7,471 bases of DNA from an uncultured bacterium (GTDB lineage Bacteria; Bacillota; Clostridia; Lachnospirales; Lachnospiraceae): positions 1 through 7,471 of the forward strand of contig CAMUHA010000169.1 in NCBI GenBank assembly GCA_947088515.1, given 5' to 3'. A program made the translations under genes and the position numbers. Shown piece by piece: positions 1-6,145 of this stretch. The notes beneath the pieces were generated by a model that did not search any database, had not been told where the DNA came from, and saw nothing but the letters and a program-made list of their open reading frames with translations. Positions within the stretch are counted from its first letter, which is position 1, and each line of letters opens with the position of its first letter.

Positions 1-159
1 TTTAAAGCTACAGGAACAGGTAAATTAAAAAGAAGCAAAGCTTACAAGAGCCATATCTTAACCAAGAAAACCGCTAAGAGAAAGAGAAATCTTAGAAAGC
101 CTGCTATGACGGACAAGACTAATATTAAAAACATTAAGAAAATTCTGCCCTATTTATAA
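1..159 (+). CDS. rpmI: 50S ribosomal protein L35, 3' part (5' end outside window)
   Basis: The first base starts an open frame of 52 codons ending in TAA at 157-159. The visible protein begins FKATGTGKLKRSKAYKSH and continues with the Lys/Arg-rich stretch HILTKKTAKRKRNLRK, which is the conserved body of bacterial L35. It ends ...IKKILPYL, also typical of the family. L35 is normally about 64-66 residues, so roughly 13 N-terminal residues lie upstream of the window. L35 is a small basic protein of the large ribosomal subunit. rplT follows after 46 nt, the usual infC-rpmI-rplT order; infC would be expected just upstream but is not visible. No terminator separates it from rplT, so the two are cotranscribed. 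Confidence 0.96.
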   Translation, partial: FKATGTGKLKRSKAYKSHILTKKTAKRKRNLRKPAMTDKTNIKNIKKILPYL

Positions 160-205
160 GACGCAGACAACAAAGGCAAATTATGGTATAAGGAGGATAT
201 AAGAC

Positions 206-562
206 ATGGCAAGAATAAAAGGCGGTATGAACGCCAGAAGAAAGCATAATAGAGTATTAAAACTTGCGAAAGGCTACAGAGGAGCTAGAAGCAAACAGTA
301 TAGAATTGCAAAACAGTCTGTTATGAGGGCATTGGCTTCCTCTTATGCAGGCCGTAAACAGAAAAAGCGTCAGTTCAGACAGCTTTGGATTGCGCGTATC
401 AATGCAGCAGCAAGACTGAATGGATTATCATACAGCAAGTTTATGTATGGATTAAAATTAGCGGAAGTTGACATTAACAGAAAGATGCTCTCTGAGATGG
501 CAGTAAATGATGGGGAAGCTTTCAAATCATTAGCTGAACTTGCAAAGAGTAAACTTGCATAA
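206..562 (+). CDS. rplT: 50S ribosomal protein L20
   Basis: The 118-residue product matches the usual length of L20 and carries its hallmarks: MARIKGGMNARRKHNRVLKLAKGYRGARSK at the N-terminus (residues 1-30), the RQFRQLWIARINAAAR block at about 56-71, and NGLSYSKFMYGLK at 72-84. L20 binds 23S rRNA early in assembly of the large subunit; its basic N-terminal helix threads into the rRNA. The start is fixed by AGGAGG at 191-196, 9 nt before the ATG. In many Firmicutes L20 represses its own operon by binding a leader upstream of infC; that leader would lie outside this window. The gene ends 19 nt before a strong intrinsic terminator, so it is the last gene of the ribosomal operon. Nothing unusual in the protein. 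Confidence 0.98.
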   Translation: MARIKGGMNARRKHNRVLKLAKGYRGARSKQYRIAKQSVMRALASSYAGRKQKKRQFRQLWIARINAAARLNGLSYSKFMYGLKLAEVDINRKMLSEMAVNDGEAFKSLAELAKSKLA

Positions 563-581
563 AATTTTATACACACTTACA

Positions 582-617
582 AAAGACCTTATTCTGAAAA
601 CGATAGGGTCTTTTTTT
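582..617 (+). terminator. Intrinsic terminator of the rpmI-rplT operon
   Basis: The arms AAAGACCTTAT (582-592) and ATAGGGTCTTT (603-613) form an 11-bp stem with one G-U wobble around a 10-nt loop. A run of seven T (611-617) overlaps and follows the right arm. It starts 19 nt after the rplT stop codon, where the operon should end. Confidence 0.93.
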
Positions 618-621
618 ACAC

Positions 622-642
622 GGAAGGGTGTGGGACCCTTTT
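622..642. repeat. Short inverted repeat after the rplT terminator (possible back-up terminator)
   Basis: AAGGGT (624-629) and ACCCTT (635-640) are perfect complements around the 5-nt loop GTGGG, followed by only a short TTT/C run. Two further G-U pairs could extend the stem outward. It lies 5 nt past the T run of the main terminator and about 70 nt before pepD. It may be a weak tandem terminator or the top of the pepD upstream region. The rest of the gap to pepD (about 645-700) shows a possible -10 hexamer TATGAT at 662-667, but I find no convincing -35 for it. Confidence 0.4.
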
Positions 643-712
643 CTAAACTATCCACATATGATATGATTGTTTTATCAAAATACCAACAGAGAGTTTAATA
701 TGGAGGATTCGT

Positions 713-2212
713 ATGGATATACTTAAGGATTTAAAACCTGCAGATGTATTTCACTATTTTGAAGAGATATGTAAGATACCTCATGGTTCAGGTAATACAG
801 GAGAAATCAGCAATTACCTTGCCAGCTTTGCAAAAGAGAGAAATCTGGAGCATTATCAGGATGAAGTGGGAAATGTGATAATAGTGAAAGAGGCTTCACA
901 GGGATATGAGGACCATGAGCCTGTTATGCTGCAGGGGCATATGGACATGGTTGCGGTTAAAAGCCCGGAGGCTTCCATTGATATGGAAAAAGAGGGACTA
1001 AAGCTTAAGGTCATAGGCGATAGACTTATGGCGGAAGGAACCAGTCTTGGCGGGGATGATGGTATAGCCATTGCCTATGGACTGGCGCTGCTTGATGGAG
1101 AGAACTACAAACATCCCCAAATAGAGCTTGTAATTACAGTAGATGAGGAAGTGGGAATGAATGGCGCGCGTGCGCTTGATGCTTCCATGCTTAAATCAAA
1201 GAGGCTGATAAATCTGGATTCCGAGGAGGAAGGGGTATTTCTTTCCGGCTGTGCAGGCGGTGCAAGGGTCAATGTAAATTTCCCTTTTGAAAAGAAAGAA
1301 AAGAAGGGATTTCTTTGTGAAGTGGGCATAAGCGGGCTGCAGGGCGGTCATTCCGGCGAGGAGATACACACAGGGAGGGGAAATGCGATTTCTCTGTTAG
1401 GCAGACTGCTTAGCCATATAGGAAAAGAATTGGAGGTCTGTGTTGTCGGGTTAAAGGGCGGTGTGGCGGACAATGCGATTCCTTCCTTTGCAAAGGCGGA
1501 GATTTTAATTACCGCATATGAAGATGGAAGCGGAACTACTACTGTAGTATCAGATGCTGTTTTTGAAAAAGAATGCCGCAAGCGTCTTCTGGAAACCTGT
1601 CAGAGGATGGAAAAGGAATTGCAGGAAGAGCTGACAGATAAAGATGGAGGCGTGAAAATTGATTGTTCCCTTATTGAAATGAGAAAGATGGAAGCAGTAG
1701 GAGAAGCGCTAAGCAGGAGGATCATTTATCTCCTCTTTACGCTGCCTAATGGTGTGCAGGCTATGAGCAGTGCGATGCCAGGATTGGTGGAGACATCTTT
1801 GAATCCGGGAATCCTGTCCATGAGTGAGGAGGAAGTGCACGTAGGAATTTCTGTACGCAGTTCTTTAGAGAGTGCAAAGGAAGCATTAATTGATAAGCTA
1901 AAGGCGCTGGCAGCGTTAGCTGGAGCCAAAACGGAAACCAGTGGCGAATATCCAGGGTGGGCTTATCGCAAGGAGTCACCGCTTAGGGATAAAATGGTGG
2001 AAGTATACACAGAAATCTATCAGAAGGAACCGGAAATAAGGGCCATTCATGCAGGAGTGGAGTGTGGTCTTTTCATTCACAAAATACCTGGACTGGACTG
2101 TATCTCCATTGGGCCGGACATGAAAAACATTCATACAGCAGAAGAAGAGTTAAGCATTACCTCTGTAGGCAGGGTTTGGGAATATCTCCTGAAAGTTTTG
2201 GAAGCGCTGTAA
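713..2212 (+). CDS. pepD: Aminoacyl-histidine (Xaa-His) dipeptidase, M20 family
   Basis: The 499-residue protein fits PepD (E. coli 485 aa), a cytosolic di-zinc peptidase that hydrolyses dipeptides, notably Xaa-His such as carnosine. The full M20 metal and catalytic set is present: H76 and D78 in GHMDMV, the bridging D115 in GGDDG, catalytic E145 and ligand E146 in TVDEEVG, D169 in INLDSEE, and the last ligand H474 in KNIHTAEEE. The spacing matches the family as I remember it from Vibrio PepD, shifted by about four residues. The inserted lid/dimerisation domain includes LQGGHSGEEIHTGRGNA (about 209-225). The early motif IPHGSGNTGEIS (22-33) is also typical. The ATG has GGAGG at 702-706, 6 nt upstream. 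It stands behind the rplT terminator, so it needs its own promoter. No signal peptide. A housekeeping role in peptide and amino-acid salvage is likely. Confidence 0.95.
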   Translation: MDILKDLKPADVFHYFEEICKIPHGSGNTGEISNYLASFAKERNLEHYQDEVGNVIIVKEASQGYEDHEPVMLQGHMDMVAVKSPEASIDMEKEGLKLKVIGDRLMAEGTSLGGDDGIAIAYGLALLDGENYKHPQIELVITVDEEVGMNGARALDASMLKSKRLINLDSEEEGVFLSGCAGGARVNVNFPFEKKEKKGFLCEVGISGLQGGHSGEEIHTGRGNAISLLGRLLSHIGKELEVCVVGLKGGVADNAIPSFAKAEILITAYEDGSGTTTVVSDAVFEKECRKRLLETCQRMEKELQEELTDKDGGVKIDCSLIEMRKMEAVGEALSRRIIYLLFTLPNGVQAMSSAMPGLVETSLNPGILSMSEEEVHVGISVRSSLESAKEALIDKLKALAALAGAKTETSGEYPGWAYRKESPLRDKMVEVYTEIYQKEPEIRAIHAGVECGLFIHKIPGLDCISIGPDMKNIHTAEEELSITSVGRVWEYLLKVLEAL

Positions 2213-2307
2213 AGGAAAATGGTAATATATGGGTGGATTAATACCATAGGAAAGTCCATGATACACAGGGGTTTGGTGCAGTATAGTAAGCGCTGTTTGT
2301 GATATGC

Positions 2308-2313
2308 AGAGGG
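2308..2313 (+). promoter_or_regulatory. Ribosome binding site that decides the start of the AI-2E-family gene
   Basis: AGAGGG lies 6 nt before the ATG at 2320. The same frame is open from a GTG at 2299, but that codon has no purine-rich sequence at the right distance, and starting there would put this site inside the coding region. The ATG start gives a natural basic N-terminus (MNLNKKNIRKIRG). Confidence 0.7.
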
Positions 2314-2319
2314 ATAATT

Positions 2320-3519
2320 ATGAATTTAAACAAAAAGAACATAAGAAAAATAAGAGGGTTAATTCTGTTTACCGCAGTGGTTATCTTAGCCCTGATAAAA
2401 TTTGACCTGCTCTGGTCGGCAATGGTTTTCGTGATTGGAATTTTGAGGCCGTTTATTCTGGGTGGAATGATTGCTTTTGTAATAAACATTCCTATGAAAT
2501 TTTATGAGGAAAAACTGTTTCGCGATGACAGGATAAAGAATGGAAAATTATTAAAAAAGAGCCGGCGGGGACTTAGCATGGCGCTTGCGTACTTATCGGT
2601 TATTCTGGTGATTGCGCTGGTGGCGCTTACAGTAATTCCCCAGCTTGTGCAGACGGTTACGGTACTTACCAGAAAGATACCAGTGTTCTGGAGCGATTTT
2701 ATTGGAAAATTAGAGGTTGTTTTTGCGGAAAACCCCCAGCTCCTTAGTTATTTAAGCAGCTTTGAAACACTGGAAATTGACTGGAAGTCAATGATTAATA
2801 CTGTTGTGGGATTTTTACAAAATGGTGTGGGAAATATGTTAACTTCCACTGTTTCTGTTGCAGGCAGTATTATTAGCAGTACGGTTAATTTCTTTATTGC
2901 GTTGGTGTTCTCTTTTTATCTTCTTTCACAGAAGGAAAAGCTTGGCAGTCAGTTTTGCAGGACGCTAAAGGCGTATTTCAGGCCAGGGCTTTACAAGAAT
3001 ATTTTGAATGTGCTGGCAATTTTAAGACAAAACTTCAGTAATTTTATTACTGGACAATGTACAGAGGCTGTGATACTTGGGCTTATGTTTGTAGTATCAA
3101 TGACAATCTTCCGGTTTGACTATGCAGTGATGATTGGCGTTTTGATTGCTTTTACTGCACTGATTCCCATTGTGGGAGCTTTCATTGGCTGTTTTATCGG
3201 AGCTTTTCTGATGCTTGTGGACGACCCGGTAAAGGCGCTCTGGTTTGTGATACTATTTATTGTGCTGCAACAGATAGAGGGAAATCTGATTTATCCCCAT
3301 GTAGTGGGAAACTCTGTGGGACTTCCATCTATATGGGTGTTGGCGGCGGTTACGATTGGCGGCAGTCTGATGGGGATTTTGGGGATGCTGATTTTTATTC
3401 CCCTGTTATCTACGGTATATGTATTGCTTAGAGAGGATGTGAACAAAAGAAACGGCTCTGGACTTCCAGTGCAGGAGAAGGATAAAGTGAAAAAAGGAAA
3501 TATTGAGGAGCAGGCATGA
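2320..3519 (+). CDS. AI-2E family transporter-like membrane protein (PerM/YdiK/TqsA type)
   Basis: A 399-residue polytopic membrane protein. After a basic N-terminus come hydrophobic segments near residues 13-29, 32-57 and 87-108, a soluble stretch at about 110-175, then hydrophobic segments near 176-202, 246-263, 267-300, 305-318 and 335-370, and a charged C-terminal tail. Family signatures are FYLLSQKEKL at 199-208, the NFITGQCTEAVILG block at 241-254, ALIPIVGAFIG at 280-290, and QQIEGNLIYPHVVGNSVGLP at 317-336. The family includes the E. coli AI-2 exporter TqsA and proteins tied to cation/proton antiport, so substrate cannot be read from sequence; the family name should not be taken as proof of autoinducer transport. 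It follows pepD by 107 nt with no terminator between them, so read-through from pepD is possible. A TIM-barrel gene follows after 44 nt, probably in the same transcript. Confidence 0.88.
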   Translation: MNLNKKNIRKIRGLILFTAVVILALIKFDLLWSAMVFVIGILRPFILGGMIAFVINIPMKFYEEKLFRDDRIKNGKLLKKSRRGLSMALAYLSVILVIALVALTVIPQLVQTVTVLTRKIPVFWSDFIGKLEVVFAENPQLLSYLSSFETLEIDWKSMINTVVGFLQNGVGNMLTSTVSVAGSIISSTVNFFIALVFSFYLLSQKEKLGSQFCRTLKAYFRPGLYKNILNVLAILRQNFSNFITGQCTEAVILGLMFVVSMTIFRFDYAVMIGVLIAFTALIPIVGAFIGCFIGAFLMLVDDPVKALWFVILFIVLQQIEGNLIYPHVVGNSVGLPSIWVLAAVTIGGSLMGILGMLIFIPLLSTVYVLLREDVNKRNGSGLPVQEKDKVKKGNIEEQA

Positions 3520-3563
3520 AATAATTTTGTATTCAGGCAGGTTCCGGAGGGGAGACGGAATTT

Positions 3564-4367
3564 ATGGTTACAATTTATGATTGGTTTGGCTATGAACTTT
3601 CTGCAAAAAAGCGTTATTCGCTTATCAGAGAGGCAGGGTTTGATGGTGTCATGCTTTGGTGGAGCGGGGAATCTGGAAGGGAAGATTACCGCAAAGGGCC
3701 AGAAGAGGCCCGCAGAGAGGGACTCTTTGTGGAGAACATTCATGTACCATTTCAAAGACAAAATGACTTGTGGCGTGACAATCTTGATGGGGCGGCTCTT
3801 ATTGACTGTTATCTGCAGTGTATCACAGACTGTTATGAACTGGAAATACCAACAATGGTGGTGCATTTGCCCAGCGAAAATTATCCATGTACGCCGCTGG
3901 GACTGGAGAGAGTAAAGAGCATGGCGGAAATGGCAGAGCTTTTAGGGGTCAATGTAGCATTGGAAAATTTATGGAACTACTCCAATATTTCCTATGTGCT
4001 GTCAAAGCTGGACTCTCCTTGCCTTGGCCTTTGCTATGATGCCTGTCATCACAATAATTATAATCCAGAGGTGGATTTGCTGGGCAAATACAGTTCCCGG
4101 CTTATGGCTTTACACCTGCATGATAATGGGGGCAGCCAGAATCAGCACCAGCTTCCTTTTGATGGGAATATAAACTGGCAGGAGATTATGAAAAAAATTG
4201 GAGAAATAAACTATTCGGGCGCAACTGCCTTGCAGCCCTTAGGCTGGGATTATATGAGCTGTCTGCCGGAAGTGTTTTTGCGTAAAGCTTATGAAAGGGC
4301 AATGGCCCTTGAAGAGCTGCGGTATAGTACATACCGGCAAATGATAAGAATGGTTGGAACGGCATAG
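3564..4367 (+). CDS. Sugar phosphate isomerase/epimerase-like TIM-barrel protein (AP-endonuclease-2/xylose-isomerase-like superfamily)
   Basis: The 267-residue protein has the layout of xylose-isomerase-like TIM barrels: an early strand and helix with YSLIREAGFDGVMLWW (18-33), VENIHVPF (56-63), TMVVHLPS (97-104), VNVALENLWN (129-138), LGLCYDACHH (154-163), LMALHLHDN (180-188) and HQLPFDGNINWQEI (195-208). Likely metal ligands are E134, D159, H162 or H163, H184/H186 and H195. The position where many relatives carry the last Glu ligand on the final strand reads ATALQPLG, with Gln at 224. GGAGGGGAG at 3546-3554 lies 9 nt before the ATG. Such cytosolic enzymes isomerise or epimerise sugars, inositols or keto acids; no substrate can be assigned. 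No sugar transporter or kinase is adjacent, so context does not help. It ends just before a strong terminator. Confidence 0.85.
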   Translation: MVTIYDWFGYELSAKKRYSLIREAGFDGVMLWWSGESGREDYRKGPEEARREGLFVENIHVPFQRQNDLWRDNLDGAALIDCYLQCITDCYELEIPTMVVHLPSENYPCTPLGLERVKSMAEMAELLGVNVALENLWNYSNISYVLSKLDSPCLGLCYDACHHNNYNPEVDLLGKYSSRLMALHLHDNGGSQNQHQLPFDGNINWQEIMKKIGEINYSGATALQPLGWDYMSCLPEVFLRKAYERAMALEELRYSTYRQMIRMVGTA

Positions 4368-4383
4368 ATGGCAAATAGCGGAC

Positions 4384-4433
4384 AAAAATATGTGGGAATG
4401 AAGGATTGGCCTTCATTCCCACATATACTTTTC
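4384..4433. terminator. Strong intrinsic terminator, possibly bidirectional
   Basis: Arms at 4388-4404 and 4410-4426 form a perfect 17-bp stem with the 5-nt loop ATTGG. The plus strand continues ACTTTTC, a short T run. On the minus strand the stem is followed directly by five T (A run 4384-4388 on plus), so it could also stop transcription coming from the right. It begins 16 nt after the TIM-barrel stop codon and closes that transcription unit. Confidence 0.88.
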
Positions 4434-4473
4434 TATGTCACATTGTCAGTTCCGCATCAGAAGCCATGAAAAA

Positions 4474-4506
4474 TATAATTATTTTACGAAATTATAATTA
4501 TTTTAC
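4474..4506. repeat. 14-bp direct repeat in the AT-rich region
   Basis: TATAATTATTTTAC occurs at 4474-4487 and again at 4493-4506, a 19-bp period of nearly two helical turns, so both copies would face roughly the same side of the DNA. Each copy contains the palindrome ATAATTAT. It could be a pair of binding sites for a regulator, or chance in very AT-rich DNA. It lies about 100 bp upstream of the -35 box at 4606. Confidence 0.5.
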
Positions 4507-4548
4507 TATTATTTGATTATCAAAGTAGGAAATTACAAAAATCCCCAT

Positions 4549-4578
4549 AAAATATCAATACCCCAAATAAGATATTTT
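4549..4578. repeat. 8-bp inverted repeat upstream of the promoter
   Basis: AAAATATC (4549-4556) and GATATTTT (4571-4578) are perfect complements around a 14-nt spacer. The right arm ends 27 bp before the -35 box. The distance between arm centres is 22 bp, about two helical turns, which would suit a dimeric regulator; it is not followed by a T run and does not look like a terminator. Chance is possible in AT-rich sequence. Confidence 0.35.
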
Positions 4579-4605
4579 GTCCGGTAAATTGTAAAATTGA
4601 TTATG

Positions 4606-4634
4606 TTGTCAATTAACCTCTAAGTTGGTATAAT
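4606..4634 (+). promoter_or_regulatory. Housekeeping sigma (sigma-A) promoter for the rsmF transcription unit
   Basis: A -35 TTGTCA (4606-4611) and a perfect -10 TATAAT (4629-4634) are separated by exactly 17 nt. This is the best promoter match I see in the window. Transcription would begin near 4640-4642, at the left foot of the large leader hairpin, giving an untranslated leader of about 137 nt before the ATG at 4778. Confidence 0.85.
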
Positions 4635-4637
4635 GTA

Positions 4638-4695
4638 ACATATCAGAAGAAAAACAAGCGACACCGAAGGTGGCATTTGTTTTTATCTGATATGT
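4638..4695 (+). promoter_or_regulatory. Large imperfect hairpin at the start of the rsmF leader
   Basis: ACATATCAGA (4638-4647) pairs with TCTGATATGT (4686-4695). Inside it AAAAACAA (4650-4657) pairs with TTGTTTTT (4677-4684). Inside that, after a 4x4 internal loop, CACC (4662-4665) pairs with GGTG (4669-4672) around a GAA triloop. In total 22 pairs. The predicted transcription start lies at the hairpin foot. The inner short stem followed by the T-rich stretch 4676-4684 also resembles a weak terminator. It may act in cis on rsmF or be part of a repeated palindromic element. Confidence 0.7.
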
Positions 4696-4703
4696 TAGCG
4701 AGG

Positions 4704-4714
4704 AACCGAAGGTT
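4704..4714 (+). repeat. Small GAA-triloop hairpin in the leader
   Basis: AACC (4704-4707) and GGTT (4711-4714) pair around a GAA triloop. Four pairs alone are weak, but the layout (GCGA shortly before, then an ACC-GAA-GGT core) copies the tip of the large upstream hairpin at 4658-4672. Confidence 0.45.
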
Positions 4715-4719
4715 AAGAG

Positions 4720-4738
4720 CGCTGCATGAAATGCAGCG
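4720..4738 (+). repeat. Perfect 8-bp GAA-triloop hairpin in the leader
   Basis: CGCTGCAT (4720-4727) and ATGCAGCG (4731-4738) pair perfectly around GAA. Copy 2 of the 25-bp repeat starts at the next base, 4739. The stem is GC-rich and should be stable, but there is no T run after it, so it is not a terminator. Confidence 0.75.
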
Positions 4739-4777
4739 TATCAGAAGAAAAACAAGCGACACCAGAGAGGAAGATAA

Positions 4778-6115
4778 ATGCTGCCACAACAATTTTTGGA
4801 GAGGATGGAAGAGATGCTGGGGGAGGATTATAATGATTTCCTTGCCAGTTATGGGAAACCAAAGGTTTCGTCCCTGCGTGTTAACTTCCTGAAAGGAAGC
4901 GAAGAAGATTTTAAGGAGAAATCTGCTTTTTCTTTAAGGTCTGTGCCTTGGGCCCCTGGCGGATATTATTATAAGGAAGAAGACCGGCCAGGCAAACATC
5001 CTTTTCATGAGGCGGGGGTTTACTATATTCAGGAGGCCAGTGCCATGGCGCCAGCGGCTTATCTTAAGGTGCAGCCCGGAGAAAAGGTACTGGATTTATG
5101 TGCTGCGCCAGGTGGAAAAAGTACACAGATGGCAGCGGATATGCAGGGGCAGGGCATTTTAATCTGCAATGAAATCAATTCCCAGCGGGCCAAAATACTT
5201 TCAGAGAACATAGAAAGGATGGGAATACCCAATGCTCTTGTTTTAAATCATGAACCTGCATATTTAGCGGAGCGGTTTGTGGAATATTTTGATAAAATTC
5301 TGGTGGATGCGCCCTGTTCCGGGGAAGGGATGTTTAGGAAAAATGAGGAAGCGGCAAAAGAATGGAGCCTGGATAACATCCAAATGTGTGCTAAAAGGCA
5401 GGAAAATATATTGGAGAGCGCAGCCCTTATGCTGAAACCGGGAGGCAGGATGGTTTATTCCACCTGCACTTTTGCGCCGGAAGAGGATGAAGGGGTAATA
5501 AGGAATTTTTTAAGGAACCATCCAGCGTTTTCTCTGGAAGATGAAGAAATGGCGCCAGGTCTATCAGATGGTGTAAATGAAGTTAGAGGAACTATCCGGC
5601 TCTGGCCCCACAAGCTTGAAGGGGAAGGACACTTCCTTGCATGTCTGAAGAAAGAAGGAACATGTGGGGAGGAATATGGAGCATTTAGGGAAGAAAAGAA
5701 AATATCTGTTTTGGAATTAAAAGAGTGGGAGGAATTCAGGGAGAAGTATTTGAAAATATCTTTTAATGGTACTTTTCTTAAATTTGGTGAACAGCTTTAC
5801 TTAGCGCCGGAGGGACTGCCTGCTCTTAAGGGCCTTAAGGTACTGCGCCCAGGGCTTCATTTGGGAACTGTAAAGACAAAAAGGTTTGAACCTGCCCATG
5901 GGCTTGCCCTTTTCCTGCATTCAGGGGAAGTAAAGTATGAAAGGCGGCTGTCCATGCAGGAGGCGCAAACCTATCTTACCGGGCAGACGCTTCCCTCTTT
6001 TGGGGAAAAAGGATGGTACCTTGCAACCATAGATGGATATAGCCTGGGATGGGGAAAAGTATCTGGCAGTGTTATGAAAAATCATTATCCCAGAGGACTA
6101 AGAATTAAGTTATAA
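4778..6115 (+). CDS. rsmF: RsmF-like 16S rRNA (cytosine-C5) methyltransferase, NOL1/NOP2/Sun family
   Basis: A 445-residue cytosolic SAM-dependent RNA methyltransferase. The Rossmann core shows motif I VLDLCAAPGGKST (104-116), an acidic NEIN at 131-134 for SAM ribose binding, motif IV VDAPCSGEGMF (176-186) with C180, and motif VI VYSTCTFAPEEDE (227-239) with C230. The two conserved cysteines are the pair used by m5C RNA methyltransferases, C230 being the expected nucleophile. RLWPHKLEGEGHFLACLKK (274-292) closes the catalytic domain as in E. coli RsmF/YebU, and the C-terminal part (about 300-445) matches the RsmF-type PUA-like RNA-binding extension. RsmF methylates C1407 in E. coli; the exact target here is inferred. 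Start: AGAGAGGAAG at 4764-4773 precedes the ATG. Transcription starts from the promoter at 4606-4634 through the structured leader. Other RsmB/NOP paralogues are the main alternative naming. Confidence 0.9.
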   Translation: MLPQQFLERMEEMLGEDYNDFLASYGKPKVSSLRVNFLKGSEEDFKEKSAFSLRSVPWAPGGYYYKEEDRPGKHPFHEAGVYYIQEASAMAPAAYLKVQPGEKVLDLCAAPGGKSTQMAADMQGQGILICNEINSQRAKILSENIERMGIPNALVLNHEPAYLAERFVEYFDKILVDAPCSGEGMFRKNEEAAKEWSLDNIQMCAKRQENILESAALMLKPGGRMVYSTCTFAPEEDEGVIRNFLRNHPAFSLEDEEMAPGLSDGVNEVRGTIRLWPHKLEGEGHFLACLKKEGTCGEEYGAFREEKKISVLELKEWEEFREKYLKISFNGTFLKFGEQLYLAPEGLPALKGLKVLRPGLHLGTVKTKRFEPAHGLALFLHSGEVKYERRLSMQEAQTYLTGQTLPSFGEKGWYLATIDGYSLGWGKVSGSVMKNHYPRGLRIKL

Positions 6116-6145
6116 AGTTCAAAAAATTGAAGTGGAGATAGCCGA

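Larger units (their letters stand above)
4434..4605. other. AT-rich gene-free stretch upstream of the rsmF promoter
   Basis: No reading frame here has a plausible start, ribosome binding site or recognisable product. The sequence from about 4468 to 4600 is very AT-rich, with the short repeats listed separately. Its position just upstream of a good promoter suggests promoter-proximal DNA (UP-element-like or operator sequence), but no known regulator site is recognisable. Confidence 0.6.
4641..4763 (+). repeat. Exact 25-bp direct repeat flanking the leader hairpins
   Basis: The same 25 bases, beginning TATCAGAAG and ending AAGCGACACC, occur at 4641-4665 and 4739-4763, 98 bp apart start to start. 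Identity stops sharply at both ends (A before copy 1, G before copy 2; G after copy 1, A after copy 2). Copy 1 is the left arm of the large hairpin. Copy 2 stops before a GAA loop and matching right arm would follow, so it looks like a truncated second unit. Copy 2 abuts the rsmF ribosome binding site (about 4764-4773). Confidence 0.95.

Noticed and set aside
2198..2228. Possible promoter TTGGAA ... TAATAT before the AI-2E-family gene
   Set aside because: The spacer is 19 nt and both hexamers are imperfect; not enough to support a call.
2202..2296. AAGCGCTGT at 2202-2210 and again at 2288-2296, flanking the gap between pepD and the permease gene
   Set aside because: Nine bases, one copy inside the pepD coding end; too short and without flanking structure to call an attachment site or target duplication.
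2299..2319. Seven-codon GTG-initiated extension of the AI-2E-family gene
   Set aside because: AGAGGG at 2308-2313 is well placed for the ATG at 2320, while the GTG lacks an upstream site.
3291..3866. 191-codon minus-strand frame opposite the permease and TIM-barrel genes
   Set aside because: It is antisense to two well-supported genes and crosses their junction; no family motifs and no minus-strand start signals.
3577..3915. 112-codon plus-strand frame overlapping the TIM-barrel gene
   Set aside because: It is another frame of a gene with clear family motifs and has no ribosome binding site or recognisable domains.
4677..4892. Plus-strand frame starting at a TTG within the leader, 71 codons, running into rsmF out of frame
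   Set aside because: It is mostly the translated repeat/hairpin sequence followed by the out-of-frame start of rsmF. The product is Arg/Lys-rich and resembles no protein, and the purine stretch before the TTG is too close to serve as a ribosome binding site.
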